Of a stretch of DNA of 64,000 bases, positions 8,436 to 16,400 are shown in pieces. A program made the translations under genes and the position numbers. The stretch spans positions 1-64,000 of the forward strand of contig JAVERT010000007.1 in NCBI GenBank assembly GCA_034006985.1. Direction: 5' to 3'. Source of the stretch: Gudongella sp034006985 (GTDB lineage: Bacteria; Bacillota; Clostridia; Tissierellales; Tissierellaceae). Below the pieces are notes generated by a model. It saw only the letters and a program-made list of their open reading frames with translations, made no database searches and was not told the DNA's origin. Each line of letters begins with the position of its first letter. Within the stretch, counting starts at the first letter, position 1.

Positions 8436-8462
8436 TTATCGGCTGTGCTTTTAAAAAGTTAA
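8436..8462 (-). promoter_or_regulatory. Sigma-D (sigma-28) promoter of flagellin
   Basis: The -10 element GCCGATAA matches the flagellar sigma consensus exactly. TTAACTTT lies 11 bases upstream, equivalent to TAAC plus 14 bases, in the position of the TAAA-type -35 element. The start point would be near 8428. The cognate factor SigD is encoded at 11007-11729. Confidence 0.85.
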
Positions 8463-8556
8463 GTCTTTTTTAAAAAAAATTTTAATTTATTTTTAATTTA
8501 AATAGATTTCTATCTCTGTTGTTGATATTTACTGGGTTTTTAAATTAAGTGAAAAA

Positions 8557-8623
8557 TTCCTCGACTAGGCTCGGAATGACATACAAATAAAAGAACGATC
8601 CCACGCTACGCTCAGGATGACAG
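8557..8623. repeat. Dispersed palindromic repeat, copy 2
   Basis: It reads CCTCGACTAGGCTCGGAATGAC on one side (two short stretches) and GATCCCACGCTACGCTCAGG then ATGACAG on the other. It shares its GTAGCG/CGCTACGCTC core with copies at 7268, 30470 and 63948. It sits between the comFB terminator and the flagellin promoter and may be transcribed as neither gene's coding region. Confidence 0.75.
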
Positions 8624-8663
8624 CAAAAATAAAGCCAATAATTTCAGATTTGAAATTATTGGC
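8623..8663 (-). terminator. Terminator of the large flagellar operon
   Basis: GCCAATAATTTCA and TGAAATTATTGGC form a perfect 13-bp stem with a 4-base loop, followed on the minus strand by TTTATTTTTG. It lies 6 bases after the comFB stop and marks the 3' end of the operon that begins at flgB. Confidence 0.9.
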
Positions 8664-8668
8664 ACTAT

Positions 8669-8941
8669 TTATTTGTGGCTTGGGTGGGTTTTTACCTTCT
8701 CCATTGCCATGGTTACTTCTCTTATTACATCAACTATATACTGTAACTCCATCTCCTGGATTTTTACATATATTTCGCCTTTGTCTGTAGCTACATACTT
8801 TGTTGGTAAATTATTTAGTGCTATTGCTGCAACATCCATTCTGCATCTTTCACAGGTACACATATGGGAATCTTCCCTTTGAAAAGCTTTATCTATGTAC
8901 CTAAAAACAAGCTCCTCCATAGTATTATGTACTATAACCAT
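8669..8941 (-). CDS. ComFB-family protein
   Basis: A 90-residue cytoplasmic protein related to late-competence protein ComFB: MEELVFRYIDKAFQ, the CTCERCRMDVAAIALNNLP metal-binding cysteine segment near residues 28-46, and KYVATDKGEIYVKIQEMELQ. The ComFB family has recently been linked to binding of cyclic dinucleotides in cyanobacteria, which would fit its place as last gene of a c-di-GMP-controlled flagellar operon; whether this member binds a nucleotide is unknown. GGGAGG precedes the ATG. There are no competence genes in the window. Confidence 0.75.
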   Translation of the reverse strand: MVIVHNTMEELVFRYIDKAFQREDSHMCTCERCRMDVAAIALNNLPTKYVATDKGEIYVKIQEMELQYIVDVIREVTMAMEKVKTHPSHK

Positions 8942-8956
8942 GATTTAGACCTCCCT

Positions 8957-9685
8957 TTATCTTTTAATATCATTTATAAGTTGCATCAACTCATCAGTTG
9001 ATTGGATTGTAGATGCATTTAAGGAATATGCTCTTTGAGTTATTATCATTTCAGTCATTGCTCTAGTCATATCTGCATTTGATCCTTCAATAAAGTTTTG
9101 TCTTATCTTTCCAAAAAGTGCGGGATTTTCAGTTTGTTCAATCAGGTTTTCATCTGGTGAAAGAGTAAATCTACCTTCTCCAATCGCTGTAAGGTTAGCT
9201 AGATTTTCTGGCATATACAACATTACTCTTCCTAGAGTTTCATTATCTGCCCCTCCTTTAATAGAACCATTTTCAGAGATTGTTACATCTCTGCCTTCCC
9301 ACTCGTTAATTGAGGTAAAATATTCTATTTGGAGTATATCTCCCGACTGATTTCTTATGTTGTTTTCTGCATCAGCGTAAAAAGCTCCATTTCTCGTTAG
9401 CATTAGGTTTCCATTACTATCCTTAACTCCAAAAAATCCCTCTCCATCTATTGCCATATCAAAAGTTCCCTCTGATTGGGTAAGAACTCCTGGAGAAAAA
9501 TCTGTTTTAGATATTCCGCTTTTTGTTCCTACATTAACATCCTGGTCTAACATCAATTCCTGAAAACTGATAGTTCTTTTTTTATAGCCATCAGTAGTCA
9601 CATTGGCAAGTTCATCTGCTATCCCATCCATCTTGTATTGGTTTGCTTTAAGGCCACTCTTTCCTATGCTAAGCACATTAAACAT
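8957..9685 (-). CDS. flgG: Flagellar basal-body rod protein, FlgG-like
   Basis: Distal rod protein of the FlgF/FlgG family, 242 residues. It has the N-terminal rod motif near residues 1-35 (GLKANQYKMDGIADELANVT), the EGFFGVKDSNGNLMLTRNGAF segment near 81, and the C-terminal heptad region DMTRAMTEMIITQRAYSLNA. It is exported by the type III apparatus and polymerises in the cell envelope. Its upstream partner at 9696 is a second member, so the pair is the counterpart of B. subtilis flhO-flhP. Which of the two acts as FlgF and which as FlgG is inferred from order. Confidence 0.85.
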   Translation of the reverse strand: MFNVLSIGKSGLKANQYKMDGIADELANVTTDGYKKRTISFQELMLDQDVNVGTKSGISKTDFSPGVLTQSEGTFDMAIDGEGFFGVKDSNGNLMLTRNGAFYADAENNIRNQSGDILQIEYFTSINEWEGRDVTISENGSIKGGADNETLGRVMLYMPENLANLTAIGEGRFTLSPDENLIEQTENPALFGKIRQNFIEGSNADMTRAMTEMIITQRAYSLNASTIQSTDELMQLINDIKR

Positions 9686-9695
9686 AAATATCCAC

Positions 9696-10424
9696 CTATA
9701 CCCTTCCTATTTCATTTACAGCCTTATTGAGCGTCTCATCCGAGGTATGTAATAGTTTTTGATTAGCTTCAAACTCTCTTGCTATTTCTATCAATTTTAC
9801 CATCTCATCGGCGATAATAACATTGCTCATCTCCAAATATCCTTGAGTTGCTTTTTTTTCAATCTCTATCCCTTGAGAATTTGGTGAAGTAAATAGCGTT
9901 TCGCCAACTCTTTTAAGTTGGGTATAATCTTCGAAGTCTGTTATTAAAAGTTCCATACCATCTCTTATTTTACCATCCTGATTTATATACACTTCAGATT
10001 TATTACCATTTGTGTCTAATCCTACTACATTATTTCCTTCCATTGTCACTAGTTTGTTTTCTTCATCTATGAGAAAATTTCCATTTCTAGTATATGCTCT
10101 CTGCCCATCATTTAATGCAAGTGTAAAAAATCCTCTACCCTCTATTGCAAAATCTAATGGATCTTCTGTTTGAACTAAACTTCCCTGATCAAAGTTTTGT
10201 ACTATTTCATCAACCTCTGTTCCATAGGTCCATTTTCCCAGTTCTTTTCTTTGGTCCATTTTCCCAGTATGATTTATCATAGTATGATTTTTAGTTGTAG
10301 TTTGGGTTATGTCCTGGAACTTGTACCCAGAAGTATTTGTATTTGCGATATTTGCACCTGTATTTTCTTGTTTCTTTTGAAGTACATTCATGCTTTTATT
10401 AATTGAATTTATACTTCTTATCAT
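9696..10424 (-). CDS. flgF: Flagellar basal-body rod protein, FlgF-like
   Basis: Proximal rod protein candidate of 242 residues. The N-terminal segment KKQENTGANIANTNTSGYKF, the FAIEGRGFFTLALNDGQRAY block near residue 87 and the C-terminal GYLEMSNVIIADEMVKLIEI segment are family features. It starts by ATGA overlap with the preceding small membrane protein and has CAGGAGGAGAT as ribosome binding site. It differs clearly from the adjacent FlgG-like paralogue, so this is an old duplication rather than a recent one. Confidence 0.82.
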   Translation of the reverse strand: MIRSINSINKSMNVLQKKQENTGANIANTNTSGYKFQDITQTTTKNHTMINHTGKMDQRKELGKWTYGTEVDEIVQNFDQGSLVQTEDPLDFAIEGRGFFTLALNDGQRAYTRNGNFLIDEENKLVTMEGNNVVGLDTNGNKSEVYINQDGKIRDGMELLITDFEDYTQLKRVGETLFTSPNSQGIEIEKKATQGYLEMSNVIIADEMVKLIEIAREFEANQKLLHTSDETLNKAVNEIGRV

Positions 10425-10669
10425 GGTGTCATCTCCTCCTGTTCTTGTTCTAAGACCTTTGTCTCTGTTGGGTATATCATTCCAAGTTTTCTAGCTTCGC
10501 TTTCGATATTTACGTTTAACTTTGTAGAATAAGCCATATTCATAAGAATTGCAGATATTATTATTCCGATACCTAGGGGAATTAAAAAATTACATTTTAC
10601 CTTTAATATTTTTTGTATAAGTTCTTTAATAATAATACTTCCCCCTTTTTCATATCTAATAATTTGCAA
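10421..10669 (-). CDS. Small single-span membrane protein of unknown function
   Basis: Not recognised. The frame encodes up to 82 residues with one hydrophobic span (IPLGIGIIISAILMNMAYS) and a charged C-terminus containing EARKLGMIYPTET, a pattern reminiscent of FtsL-type bitopic proteins but not enough to assign. Its end overlaps the FlgF-like start as ATGA, which supports it as a real gene. The start is uncertain: the frame opens with TTG at 10669 inside the previous gene, while the best ribosome binding site (AAGGGGGA) points to a run of ATT codons a little downstream. It lies between sigD-swrB-like and rod genes. Confidence 0.5.
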   Translation of the reverse strand: MQIIRYEKGGSIIIKELIQKILKVKCNFLIPLGIGIIISAILMNMAYSTKLNVNIESEARKLGMIYPTETKVLEQEQEEMTP

Positions 10670-11007
10670 ACTTCTTCTAAGCTGTAAATACCTCTTTCAT
10701 AATCTGCTACCAATTTAAATTTTTCTTTCATCTCACTAGCTATATCCATATTATCAATCTTTACTTGTTCTTTTTCTCTTTCTAAAACTGCTAGAAATTC
10801 ATTTTGCGATAAATCTTCCCTTCTAGATACTGTATCTTCCACTTCAATTTTGTTTGAATATATAATAGCCTCAAGGGCCTCCACGCGATTAACTAAATCA
10901 CTATCTAATACCATCTTCTTTTCTGTTTTGACTTCCACTACTTCTCTATCTATATATACTCCTGCTCCAAATATTACAAGACCAAGCATTAATAAAAAAA
11001 TATACAT
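10603..11007 (-). CDS. Membrane-anchored coiled-coil protein, DUF6115-like (SwrB position)
   Basis: A 134-residue protein with one N-terminal membrane span (residues 2-20), a charged, probably helical middle, and a C-terminal helix-turn-helix-like segment GIYSLEEVCKLLDMKKGEVL. It starts by TAATG overlap with sigD, with ribosome binding site GGAGGT. The gene directly after sigD in B. subtilis is swrB, which also has an N-terminal span and promotes flagellar export and sigma-D activity; this is the positional analogue. Sequence relationship to SwrB is not evident by eye. Confidence 0.6.
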   Translation of the reverse strand: MYIFLLMLGLVIFGAGVYIDREVVEVKTEKKMVLDSDLVNRVEALEAIIYSNKIEVEDTVSRREDLSQNEFLAVLEREKEQVKIDNMDIASEMKEKFKLVADYERGIYSLEEVCKLLDMKKGEVLLLKNLYKKY

Positions 11008-11729
11008 TAATATACCTCCGTAAGATCTACTATGGTGCTCCTCAGATTAAGTAGAATTTTCCCATGTAACTGTGATACCCTTGGTATTGAAATATCAAGT
11101 ATATACGAAATCTCCTTAAGTGAAAGTTCCTCAACATAATAGAGGTTCAAAATTCTTTGATCTCTCTCAGGAAGCAATTTTATTGCGTCCTGAAGGATTT
11201 TATTCATCTCTAAACCCATTATTCTATCCTCAGGAGTTGGACTATCTCTATCTTCAATTATATCTAGCATTGAAAATCCTTCGCCATCGTTTGTATAAAG
11301 TGTGGATTCTAAGGAGACAGCTGAGAGATAGTGCACTGTTTCGTGTATTGATGATAACTGCTTATCATCTATTCCAAGTTCCATGCATATTTCTTTTTCT
11401 TCAGGCGTTCTCATAAAGCTCTTTTCAAGCTCTTCTTTTGTCCGATAGTATTGATTTAACTTATCTATTTTATTTCTTGATACCTTTCCACATCTTCTAA
11501 GCTCATCAATCACTGTACCCTTTATCCTTAGAGTCGCATAGGCTTCAAATGGAACTTTTTTTGAAAGATCAAATTTCTCTATTGCATCCATAAGTCCTAT
11601 TACGCCAATACTAAAAAGATCATCCTGATCCATTGCATAATCCTTAAACTCAATTCTAGAGATTATCTTCTTTACCAGTGGAAGATGCTTCATTATTAAA
11701 TTGTCTTTATCGGTATATGCACTTGACAT
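11007..11729 (-). CDS. sigD: RNA polymerase sigma factor SigD/FliA (sigma-28)
   Basis: Flagellar sigma factor of 240 residues. Region 2 is seen at DQDDLFSIGVIGLMDAIEKF and FEAYATLRIKGTVIDELRR, and region 4 at LPERDQRILNLYYVEELSLK followed by a helix-turn-helix, ISYILDISIPRVSQLHGKIL. It directs polymerase to the GCCGATA-type promoters at 8436, 37954 and 47657 and should be held inactive by FlgM (37606-37911). AGGAGAG precedes the ATG. Lying near the 3' end of the early operon makes its synthesis depend on completion of that long transcript. Confidence 0.93.
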   Translation of the reverse strand: MSSAYTDKDNLIMKHLPLVKKIISRIEFKDYAMDQDDLFSIGVIGLMDAIEKFDLSKKVPFEAYATLRIKGTVIDELRRCGKVSRNKIDKLNQYYRTKEELEKSFMRTPEEKEICMELGIDDKQLSSIHETVHYLSAVSLESTLYTNDGEGFSMLDIIEDRDSPTPEDRIMGLEMNKILQDAIKLLPERDQRILNLYYVEELSLKEISYILDISIPRVSQLHGKILLNLRSTIVDLTEVY

Positions 11730-11740
11730 TTAAATCTCTC

Positions 11741-12412
11741 CTATACAGGTTTGTTTGTCCTCATTAAAAGAAATACAAACTTAACTATTTTATCTATTTT
11801 CGTTTCATCGATATTTACAAATTTTAATCCATAAGAATAAAATGTTCTACCATTTATTACTTTTATTCCACCGTGACACACTTCGCCTTTTACTATTATA
11901 TCCTCATCTTCAATTGCTGCTTTTAAAACAAGAATCAATCCAAGTTTAAATTTTTCGTTTGTCCTAACTCTTAATCCCCCACCGCTTATATCCTCAAGAT
12001 AAGCATTTTTAAAAAACTCTATTTCGTTACCTTTTTTAACTCCATTTTCTATCATATTTACATTAGTATTTACAAGGTCATTATCAACCGAGTAATAAAC
12101 GGTGCTTGTATAGGGTATTCTAACATGATCTCTTCGTTGAAATTTTTTTATATTCGAATATCCACTTACCTTATATATCAAAAATTTATTTGACTCTCTT
12201 GATTGTACGTTTGCACTAAAAACATATAGACATTTTTCGTCATATATTACTAACTCAATATTATCTCCAGGATAAAACAATTTAAAAGTTTTATCACCAG
12301 CTACAACTGATATCAAGATACTATTATCCTGAATATCATAAAGAGTTCCAAAAGTCTTTTCACCGGTACTAGCTCTCATCTCTACTTTGGAATTGATTTT
12401 AAATTTATCCAT
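11741..12412 (-). CDS. PilZ-domain c-di-GMP effector, YcgR/MotI-like flagellar brake
   Basis: A 223-residue cytoplasmic protein with an N-terminal YcgR-type barrel domain (about 1-95) and a C-terminal PilZ domain. The c-di-GMP ligands are present: QRRDHVR near residue 105 and the DISGGG motif near residue 151. YcgR and B. subtilis MotI slow the motor by binding stator or rotor when c-di-GMP is high. The frame begins with TTG at 12424, but the ATG at 12412 is better spaced from GGGTG. It sits between flhG and sigD, inside an operon that itself begins with a c-di-GMP riboswitch. Confidence 0.85.
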   Translation of the reverse strand: MDKFKINSKVEMRASTGEKTFGTLYDIQDNSILISVVAGDKTFKLFYPGDNIELVIYDEKCLYVFSANVQSRESNKFLIYKVSGYSNIKKFQRRDHVRIPYTSTVYYSVDNDLVNTNVNMIENGVKKGNEIEFFKNAYLEDISGGGLRVRTNEKFKLGLILVLKAAIEDEDIIVKGEVCHGGIKVINGRTFYSYGLKFVNIDETKIDKIVKFVFLLMRTNKPV

Positions 12413-12416
12413 TTTA

Positions 12417-13286
12417 TCACCCAAATATCCTTAGTATTCTATTTCCGAATTGTTTTATCGCTGAAATATTTAATTCTATTGAATCTTCATTTAAAAGTGA
12501 CTCCGCAATATTTTCAATGTTTTGGCTTGCAACTGCATTTGGATATTTTATAACTAATGGTTCCTGTTCCATTATTGATTTATTTACTCTTATGTCACTA
12601 AAAATATATCCTAGACTATCTAGTTTTAGTTTTAAAAATTCGTTTGCTGTCTTTGAAAGTTTTTCAAAACTCTCATCTCCTGATACTTTATCTTGGACTT
12701 GATTTACTACTATTTTAACCCTATTCTTTAGCTTATATAGAGAAATCATCTTTAAAACTCTATATGCATCGGTAATAGCAGTTGGCTCTGGAGTAGTTAT
12801 TAGGATTATTTCATCCGCGAGAATCGTAAAGGCAAGTGATTGTTTGCTAATTCCAGCTCCATTATCTATAATTACTATATCATATTCTTCAAGTAGCTTT
12901 AGCTCTTTTAAAATATGCTGCTGACTCTGATAGTCTAAACTCTCTAGGTGGAAAAATTCTGCGCCTCCTGATAATAAGTCTGGCCCATATGGGCTTTTCA
13001 CCACTACTTCTTCAAAATTCCCTCCATTGTGGAGAGCATAAAACAAATCATGCTTTACTTCTACCCCTAGCACTATATTAACATTACTCATGCCTATATC
13101 TGCATCCATTATCAAAACTTTTTTCCCCTGTTCAAAAAGTTTTATGGCCAAATTTACGCTAAAGTTTGTCTTTCCTACCCCACCTTTCCCACTTACTACA
13201 GAATATACAATTGGTTGATGTAGCGTTTCGTTTTTAGATTCAGGTGTGGTTATTATATCCCTAAGTTTACTTGCCTGATCTATCAT
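12417..13286 (-). CDS. flhG: MinD/ParA-like ATPase FlhG
   Basis: Regulator of flagellar number and placement, 289 residues. The deviant Walker A SGKGGVGKTNFSVNLA is near residue 32, DADIGMSNVNIVLG near 61 and IVIIDNGAGI near 140. FlhG acts with FlhF at the membrane and assists assembly of the C-ring. The upstream in-frame ATG at 13334 lies deep inside flhF; the ATG at 13286 has GAGGAG ten bases upstream and matches the usual MIDQA opening. It overlaps the end of flhF by 20 bases. Confidence 0.92.
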   Translation of the reverse strand: MIDQASKLRDIITTPESKNETLHQPIVYSVVSGKGGVGKTNFSVNLAIKLFEQGKKVLIMDADIGMSNVNIVLGVEVKHDLFYALHNGGNFEEVVVKSPYGPDLLSGGAEFFHLESLDYQSQQHILKELKLLEEYDIVIIDNGAGISKQSLAFTILADEIILITTPEPTAITDAYRVLKMISLYKLKNRVKIVVNQVQDKVSGDESFEKLSKTANEFLKLKLDSLGYIFSDIRVNKSIMEQEPLVIKYPNAVASQNIENIAESLLNEDSIELNISAIKQFGNRILRIFG

Positions 13287-14316
13287 ATTTAAAGTTCTCC
13301 TCAAAGTATTTGAAAATATTATCCGCTGTCGCAAGTTCTATGTGATCTGGAACATCTTGGCCAAAACAAAAGAACTGAACAGGTACAGGGTTGTTTTCTA
13401 TCAAATGCCACAAGTTTTTTGTAGTCGCTATTTCGTCTAACTTTGTTATAATAAGTGCATCATAATGAAGCATTTTGTAACTTTCAAGTATTGAGTTTAT
13501 AGTATCTTTATCTGTTGAAATGCTTAACACCAAATAGGTATTTACTTTTTTATTTATAGCATTTAGATGTTTCTTTATCTCAACCAGCTTTTTCATATCT
13601 TTTGGACTTGTTCCCAATGTATCAATTAGGATAGTTTCGCAATCTTGCATTGTCTCTATTTTTTCAAGCATCTCATGTGGTTCATTTACAACACTAAACG
13701 GAACTCCTAAAATATTTGCATATGTCTTTAATTGCTCAACTGCACCTATCCTATAGGTATCCATTGTAATTAGTCCGACCTTTTTTTTATTTGTAAGATA
13801 CTCTCTAGCAGCTACTTTTGCTATAGTTGTAGTCTTTCCAACTCCTGTAGGCCCTACCATTACATTAATTCTTCCTAATTCAAATTTTTCACCAAAGTTA
13901 TTTGTCTTTAAAATTATATTAAAAAAATCCTTTTTTTCCTCTAATGTAAGTATTAGATCTTCTTTGCCATGCAGTTTGCAAAATCCCATCAATTTTTCTT
14001 TTATTTTTTCACTGCTTCCATCATAAAATGGATCTAGATTTGCTTTAATTGATTCTTTTTCTTTTGTTTCTTCTTTTATTTGATCTACTCTATCCACAGA
14101 TTGCTGTTCTATTTTAGGAGATTTTTCTTCTCCTTTTTTTTCATAGGTTTCTTCTAAGGCGACTGTTACCTCAAGTTTCTTTTTCCTAAATGGGTTATAC
14201 CATTTCCCTGGTCTTATTTCTCGTTGAGTAATTATTATTGCATCTCCGCCAAGTTCATATTTTGCCCTTGTAAGGGCTTCTTTCATCTCATCAACTATAT
14301 ATTTTTTAATTATCAT
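13267..14316 (-). CDS. flhF: Flagellar SRP-type GTPase FlhF
   Basis: Signal-recognition-particle-like GTPase of 349 residues that recruits early flagellar components. A basic N-terminal domain and a variable charged linker (about 70-105) precede the NG domain: G1 VGPTGVGKTTTIA near residue 154, DTYRIGAVEQLKTYA near 184, G3 LIDTLGTSP near 232 and G4 ITKLDE near 288. Its start overlaps the flhA stop by four bases, so flhA-flhF-flhG are coupled. Confidence 0.93.
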   Translation of the reverse strand: MIIKKYIVDEMKEALTRAKYELGGDAIIITQREIRPGKWYNPFRKKKLEVTVALEETYEKKGEEKSPKIEQQSVDRVDQIKEETKEKESIKANLDPFYDGSSEKIKEKLMGFCKLHGKEDLILTLEEKKDFFNIILKTNNFGEKFELGRINVMVGPTGVGKTTTIAKVAAREYLTNKKKVGLITMDTYRIGAVEQLKTYANILGVPFSVVNEPHEMLEKIETMQDCETILIDTLGTSPKDMKKLVEIKKHLNAINKKVNTYLVLSISTDKDTINSILESYKMLHYDALIITKLDEIATTKNLWHLIENNPVPVQFFCFGQDVPDHIELATADNIFKYFEENFKYDRSGK

Positions 14317-16385
14317 ATATTATCTACCAACCCCACAGCTTCGATTTCTATATCATTAGGTATCTCTGTTATTGAAAGCACTGCAACATTTGGAAAGTTA
14401 AAAGAAATAAGGTTTCTAAATGCTGTTCTTATTCTTGGCGATGTCAGTATCGTTGGCTCTGAACCTTTTATAAGAGCTTGTTCCACAGTCTTATTTAAAC
14501 TGTCAAATATCTTAGTAATTATATCAGGCTTTAAAACTGGCATTGAACCAGACATCGTCTTTTGGATATTGCTGCTAATTAAGTCCTCTAAGTCAGGATG
14601 AACTGTTACAACCTCTAATCTACCATCATAGTTTAAATGTTTCTTTACTATGGTTCTCTTTAAAGAGTGTCTTACCTGTTCTGTTAGGGTTTCAACATCC
14701 TTAGTAATCCTTCCATTATCAGCAAGTGTTTCTAAGATTGTTATAAGATCATATATTGGAACTCCTTCTCGAAGTAAGTTTTGCAAGATCTTCTGAACTT
14801 CACCTAATGTCATAATATCTGGAATAAGTTCATCAATGACCACATCGCAGCTTTCTTTTATACTGTCTATAAGCTGTTTTACCTCTTGTCTTCCTAGAAG
14901 CTCTGGGCTGTATTTTTTAATAGTCTCCTTAAGATGAGTAACAAATACAGTGCTAGGCTCAACTATTGTTAACCCTTCAAGTTCAGCTCTCTCTTTTAAG
15001 CTTTCCTCAACCCAAACAGCATCCATTCCAAATGCTGGTTCTTTTGTCTTTATACCTTCTAATTTAAAATCTAAATTCCCTGGGTCTAGAATCAAATACT
15101 TATTTAAATAAACCTCCGATTTTGCAACTGTATTGCCTTTTATTTTAATTATATATTCATTCGGCGAAATCTGGAGATTGTCTCTAATTCGGATAGGATT
15201 TACAAGAATTCCAAGTTCACTTGCAAGTTGTCTTCTTATAGAAGTAATCTGAGTTATTAGGTTATCATCTACTCCCTCATCTACAAGTGAGATAAGCCCA
15301 TATCCAATCTCTACTGAAATTGACTCAACCTGAAAACTATTTGCCGCTTCTGTTTCTTTTGATTTTATTGCCATAGTTTGCCTTACAGCAGCTGCATCAT
15401 CTCTTTTTGACTCTTCTTTTTCATTTACATTTAACAAGTAACCCATAGCTCCTAGTATTAGTGAAATAATCATAAATGGTGGTGTCGGAAATGCTGGCAC
15501 AAGTGATATAAGTAAAAGTACTGCTGATGCAACCATAAGTACCGACGCTGTTGAAAACAATTCTGCCATAACGCTCTTACCAAACGTCTTGCCATCAGCT
15601 GATCTTGTTACTAAAATTCCTGATCCGACTGAAATTAGTAGCGCTGGAATCTGGCTTACAAGTCCATCTCCTATAGTCAATTTCCCGAATACTTCAAGTG
15701 CTTCCAAAATAGACATCCCATGTTGAAGTGAAAATATTGCTATTCCTCCAAGTAGGTTTATTATGGTTATTATAACCCCAGCTATTGCATCTCCTTTTAC
15801 GAACTTACTTGCTCCATCCATTGCACCATAAAAATCTGCTTCTCTTTGAAGATTATTTCTTCTCAACTTTGCAGTTTCTTCATCTATGAGTCCTGTGTTA
15901 AGGTCTGCATCTATAGCCATCTGCTTTCCTGGCATTGCATCAAGTGTAAATCTTGCTGAAACTTCAGCTACTCTACTTGCTCCACTTGTAACTACAACCA
16001 TCTGCACTATAACTATAATTAAGAAAATTACTGCCCCTACTATGTAATTGTTTCCCGTTACAAACTCACCAAAAGCATTTATTACAAAGCCTGCATCACC
16101 ATCTCTTAATATAAGTCTTGTCGATGATATATTAAGTGCAAGTCTAAACATTGTCGCTATTAATAGCATTGTTGGAAAAGTTGAGAATTGAAGTACATTC
16201 GTTGAAGAAAGAGTAAGTAACAGTATTATTACTCCCATAGAAATATTTATTACTAATAAAAAGTCAAGTAGGATGCTTGGCATCGGAACTAGTATAATTC
16301 CAACTATTGCAACCACTATAAAGCCTACTATTACTTCGGAGTACTTCGTAAATGCTGTTCCTACGTTTCTTAAAAGTGCGTGCAT
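14313..16385 (-). CDS. flhA: Flagellar type III export protein FlhA
   Basis: Integral membrane export-gate component, 690 residues, normal length. The N-terminal half has about eight membrane spans and the FHIPEP-family block near residues 140-190, with SARFTLDAMPGKQMAIDADL and a following KFVKGDAIAG. The C-terminal half is the cytoplasmic ring that docks chaperone-substrate complexes. It lies 15 bases after flhB in the canonical fliP-Q-R-flhB-A order. Confidence 0.95.
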   Translation of the reverse strand: MHALLRNVGTAFTKYSEVIVGFIVVAIVGIILVPMPSILLDFLLVINISMGVIILLLTLSSTNVLQFSTFPTMLLIATMFRLALNISSTRLILRDGDAGFVINAFGEFVTGNNYIVGAVIFLIIVIVQMVVVTSGASRVAEVSARFTLDAMPGKQMAIDADLNTGLIDEETAKLRRNNLQREADFYGAMDGASKFVKGDAIAGVIITIINLLGGIAIFSLQHGMSILEALEVFGKLTIGDGLVSQIPALLISVGSGILVTRSADGKTFGKSVMAELFSTASVLMVASAVLLLISLVPAFPTPPFMIISLILGAMGYLLNVNEKEESKRDDAAAVRQTMAIKSKETEAANSFQVESISVEIGYGLISLVDEGVDDNLITQITSIRRQLASELGILVNPIRIRDNLQISPNEYIIKIKGNTVAKSEVYLNKYLILDPGNLDFKLEGIKTKEPAFGMDAVWVEESLKERAELEGLTIVEPSTVFVTHLKETIKKYSPELLGRQEVKQLIDSIKESCDVVIDELIPDIMTLGEVQKILQNLLREGVPIYDLITILETLADNGRITKDVETLTEQVRHSLKRTIVKKHLNYDGRLEVVTVHPDLEDLISSNIQKTMSGSMPVLKPDIITKIFDSLNKTVEQALIKGSEPTILTSPRIRTAFRNLISFNFPNVAVLSITEIPNDIEIEAVGLVDNI

Positions 16386-16400
16386 CGTGATTCCCGCTTT

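Noticed and set aside
10197..10406. 69-codon plus-strand frame opposite the FlgF-like gene
   Set aside because: Antisense to a well-supported rod gene; no ribosome binding site.
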